Shown here piece after piece: positions 17,653 through 20,010 of a stretch of DNA of 20,010 nt. A program made the position numbers and the translations under genes. The DNA is from Hypsibius dujardini (lineage: Eukaryota; Tardigrada; Eutardigrada; Parachela; Hypsibiidae), in contig LRSR01008277.1 of NCBI GenBank assembly GCA_001579985.1, positions 1 through 20,010 of the forward strand. Direction: 5' to 3'. The notes below the pieces were generated by a model. That model did not search any database. It was not told where the DNA came from and saw only the letters and a program-made list of their open reading frames with translations. How positions within the stretch are numbered: position 1 is the first letter of the stretch; each line of letters begins with the position of its first letter.

Positions 17653-19876
17653 TTACCCTTCGCTTTCGTCGGTAAACCAAGCTCCGTCATCCTGCTTTTT
17701 TGCGCTGGGAGGGCGTTGCTGAGCAGAATCGCGTAAGGTAGGACTTGTTCTTTCGAGGCTTTCATGGGTATCATCAGAGGAAGCACTAATATCGGCTCTC
17801 GTAGTCCTCGACGGTCCGTTATGATCCGATCCTTCTTCATTGCGTTCGAAGGTCACTCTTCTACTACCTGGGGCTGTTTTGGGTCGTGGTTCTTCGGGGG
17901 CGGCTAGAGAGGGGAAAGTTCTATGAAAACGGAAAAATCCCTGGCAAACAGAAATACGCACCAGTTTTTGCGAGGTCCATTTCGGACGCCCTTGCTGGCC
18001 GAATGTCGTAGGTCGTTACCTCCGTTACACGTTGCGAGCCTCCAGGTCCGTTCTCAGTGAATTGCCGGCCTGTTCGGGTGCGGACGCGAATCTTGTTGGC
18101 TTCATCCAGAAGGTCGCTACTGGAGTATTGGGCGGGGAGTCGGGTTTTCATGTGATTCTCTATCGTGCTCCGAGCAGCCTAAAGCGAAATGAATGTACAC
18201 TGTAGAATCTCGACCCATCCGTGCTGCATACGTCATCACACAGTAAAAAGCGACCGTTTTGATTGATTGCAAAGATGTGCGAACCACAAGACCACACGTG
18301 TCAATTGATTGACTGCGTAAGCAGACCCACCGGGTCTGATTTACTGGGAGGGGGGGGGTCCAAAAAGTACCACGGATGGGTCGAGATTCTACAGTACACT
18401 GTACCGGTAGATGTGCCAGGTGCCCGTCCCTTCAGCCGAAAACGGGTAATGCTCCAACGACATGGTGTTTTGACGACAAGGACAAAGTTTTCACCATATC
18501 TGCGCATTTGTTTAACGCATCCCCCCCCCCAAACCCGGTTTCGATAAAAAATTTATTGAACTCCAACTTACAGTGAATTTGGCAAGCTTTCCCTGCAGCC
18601 GGCCGTGTTCTTCTCGCAGCCGTTGAAACACATGATCCTTCTCAGAGTCGGACACTTTGGTGCATCCAGGCGGTATCCCATACTCTTCAAGCTTCTTCTC
18701 GAGCGCATCTGCCAGTTCACTTCGCAGGTCATTAATCATGTTGGGATGAACAGAAACTGCCGCCGAAACCCGCGGTGTTAGGTGTTGACCCCAGCGATTG
18801 GTCCTCCTCGCTGCTGGCGTTACCGATGTGGCCCCTGGACGATTTGTCTGAACCTTCACCTGAAAGGTCGGGTCTTTCCTCGGTCGTGGCTGCGGATGCG
18901 ACGAACCCTGCAGCATTCCTTCCAAATCCCGTATTCTTCGCAGCAACTCCTCATTCGCCATTTGCAGCTGTAGCTTCTCCGCTTTATGGCTCATCTGCTG
19001 TTCGCTGGCGCGGAGACCCATTTCTCGCTCCATGTCCTTCAGGTCGCGTTTATGCTGCTCTGCGGCCTCGGTGAACCGGTCTTTCCAGGAGTCCTCCGAC
19101 CTCCCCATTCGTGATTCAAATGTCTCTTGCAGCTTCGCAACCCGCCGCTCCATGACTTCGGCAACCTCTTTGGGTGAATCAAGGGCCTTTCCAGACAAAC
19201 TATCATAGTCCCTCCGCAGATCAGCGAGCGTCTTTTCCGAATCGCCATACCGTGACTGGACGTCCGTCAAAGCTCTGCGCAGGGTTTCAAGGTCTTCGCG
19301 TTGTTTGTTGTACAGATCGAGCACTTGTGGCGGCACGTCGGGTGTCGGTGCGTGGACAGAGCAAGGTCCAGGTGACCCGCAGGTCGGGCACGAAGGATGT
19401 CCTCCGTTGGTGAGTAGAGCTTCCAGTTCTCGGATTTTGTCTCGCGCTGAATCCAGCTCATTCTTATCCGAACCACCCAAACCGCCGGATTCGCGAAGTA
19501 GAAACCAATCGCCGGTTGGATGTCGCTTTCGAAAATGCGTTTCGAGGTAGCCCCGCTCGATGAAGGCCTTCTCGCAGAGCGGGCAACGGTGGTAATTTCC
19601 CTTCGCTGCACTGTTGATGATCTCCTGTTGGGCAATCATCATACGCTTTCGCTTTCTCAGCTCGTCGCGTGATGCTTGCAGGGAACCCTTTAGCTGCTCC
19701 AGTTCGTCGTTCAATCGGCCTACTTCTTGCTCCTGCTGCCGGACCGCGGTGGTGTAGGAAGCTCGGGTGCTAGCTGCTTCACGCTCAAGGTGGTCCTGCA
19801 CGTAGAGAAGGTATTCCAGGGACAGCTGCATGAGCTGGAAGAGTTTGGTGAATTGAGGTTTGATGTCTACACTGCG
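17653..19876 (-). CDS. DZIP1: DZIP1/DZIP1L (Iguana) ciliary zinc-finger protein, 3' part; 5' exons outside window
   Basis: On the minus strand, exons 19876-18572 (435 codons), 18178-17962 and 17903-17653 join in phase (0, then 1), giving 590 aa of C-terminal sequence. The big exon opens inside the DZIP1 N-terminal domain (KLFQLMQLSLEYLLYVQDHL), runs through RKRKRMMIAQQEIINSA and reaches the single C2H2 finger C98-X2-C101-X12-H114-X4-H119 (CPLCEKAFIERGYLETHFRK), the family hallmark. A Cys/His cluster (C163, C166, C172, H175) and a long coiled coil follow. The last two exons are Ser/Arg/Glu-rich, include RRVTFER and end DDGAWFTDESEG. DZIP1 proteins act at the basal body and transition zone and affect ciliogenesis and Hedgehog signalling. 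DZIP1 versus DZIP1L cannot be separated; invertebrates usually have one copy. Confidence 0.9.
18200..18394. mobile_element. MITE-like element with perfect 24-bp inverted repeats, in a DZIP1 intron
   Basis: Arms at 18200-18223 and 18371-18394 are perfect inverted copies, beginning CTGTAGAATCTCGACCCATC. The element is 195 bp and flanked by a 4-bp direct repeat TACA (18196-18199 and 18395-18398). It contains a G9 run and no reading frame of note. The host intron (18179-18571, 393 nt) is unusually long. A 4-bp duplication is weak evidence and the superfamily is not assigned. Confidence 0.7.
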
Positions 19877-19956
19877 CTGCAGGAAACAAATAGAATTAGA
19901 AACAATAATATACCAGACAAACGCTATGGGTTGAATCGCTACATGGGTTGAATCGA

Positions 19957-19978
19957 TCGGGTGGCGGAGGGCGCCACA
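19957..19978 (+). promoter_or_regulatory. CTCF-like motif fragment near the right edge
   Basis: TGGCGGAGGGCGCCAC shares GAGGGCGCCAC with the repeat units at 151-231. It is a weaker match to the CTCF core than those, because the central CAG is CGG. It lies in the intron or 5' region of DZIP1. Confidence 0.25.
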
Positions 19979-20010
19979 AGTGTAAACTGTAAACGACACT
20001 CATTCAATTT

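Noticed and set aside
18301-18576. Short frames on both strands inside the DZIP1 intron
   Set aside because: They lie in the inverted-repeat element and the poly-G/poly-C stretches, with no similarity or splice support.

Overview
This is a eukaryotic, almost certainly animal (invertebrate bilaterian), window. Protein-coding genes are split into many short exons by small GT-AG introns (typical lengths 56-115 nt, with some longer ones). Introns and spacers are full of microsatellites (CA/GT, GACACA, TGAT, TGCC/TGTC) and small inverted-repeat elements. The protein set includes centriolar and ciliary proteins. I cannot name the lineage from sequence alone. There are no bacterial operons, CRISPR arrays, rRNA or convincing tRNA genes.

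Five genes are supported, all rebuilt from exons whose splice phases agree. (1) + strand 1178-3222: CIAPIN1/anamorsin, a cytosolic Fe-S assembly protein, 5 exons, 337 aa. (2) + strand about 6600-13273: a CEP164-like centriolar distal-appendage protein with an N-terminal WW domain and a long coiled coil. Exons 2-16 are solid; exon 1 and exons 17-20 are tentative. (3) - strand 14413-14675: TOMM5, the 51-aa subunit of the mitochondrial outer-membrane import channel, two tiny exons. (4) + strand 15284-17253: an aldo-keto reductase family 1 enzyme, 8 exons, 325 aa, with one GC-AG intron. (5) - strand 17653-19876: the C-terminal part of a DZIP1/DZIP1L (Iguana) ciliary zinc-finger protein; its 5' exons lie beyond the right edge.

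Layout: 1-1177 is CIAPIN1 upstream sequence with three tandem CTCF-like motifs and a probable 5'UTR intron. 3223-6599 is a repeat-rich spacer with a long GACACA/TA microsatellite, a hairpin-forming minisatellite and an X-box-like RFX motif upstream of CEP164. 13274-14412 holds the CEP164 poly(A) signal, a TATA-like box, a large inverted repeat and a long CA tract. TOMM5 and the aldo-keto reductase are divergent across about 600 bp. The aldo-keto reductase and DZIP1 are convergent, with stops 400 bp apart.

Functionally the genes are mostly independent housekeeping genes. CEP164 and DZIP1 both act at the ciliary base, and CIAPIN1 and TOMM5 serve Fe-S and mitochondrial biogenesis. I see no new multi-gene system. 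The most unusual structures are a run of 26-residue coiled-coil repeats in CEP164, three of them encoded by consecutive 78-nt exons; a clean hAT-type MITE with target-site duplication; three further inverted-repeat insertions; and the CTCF-like array.
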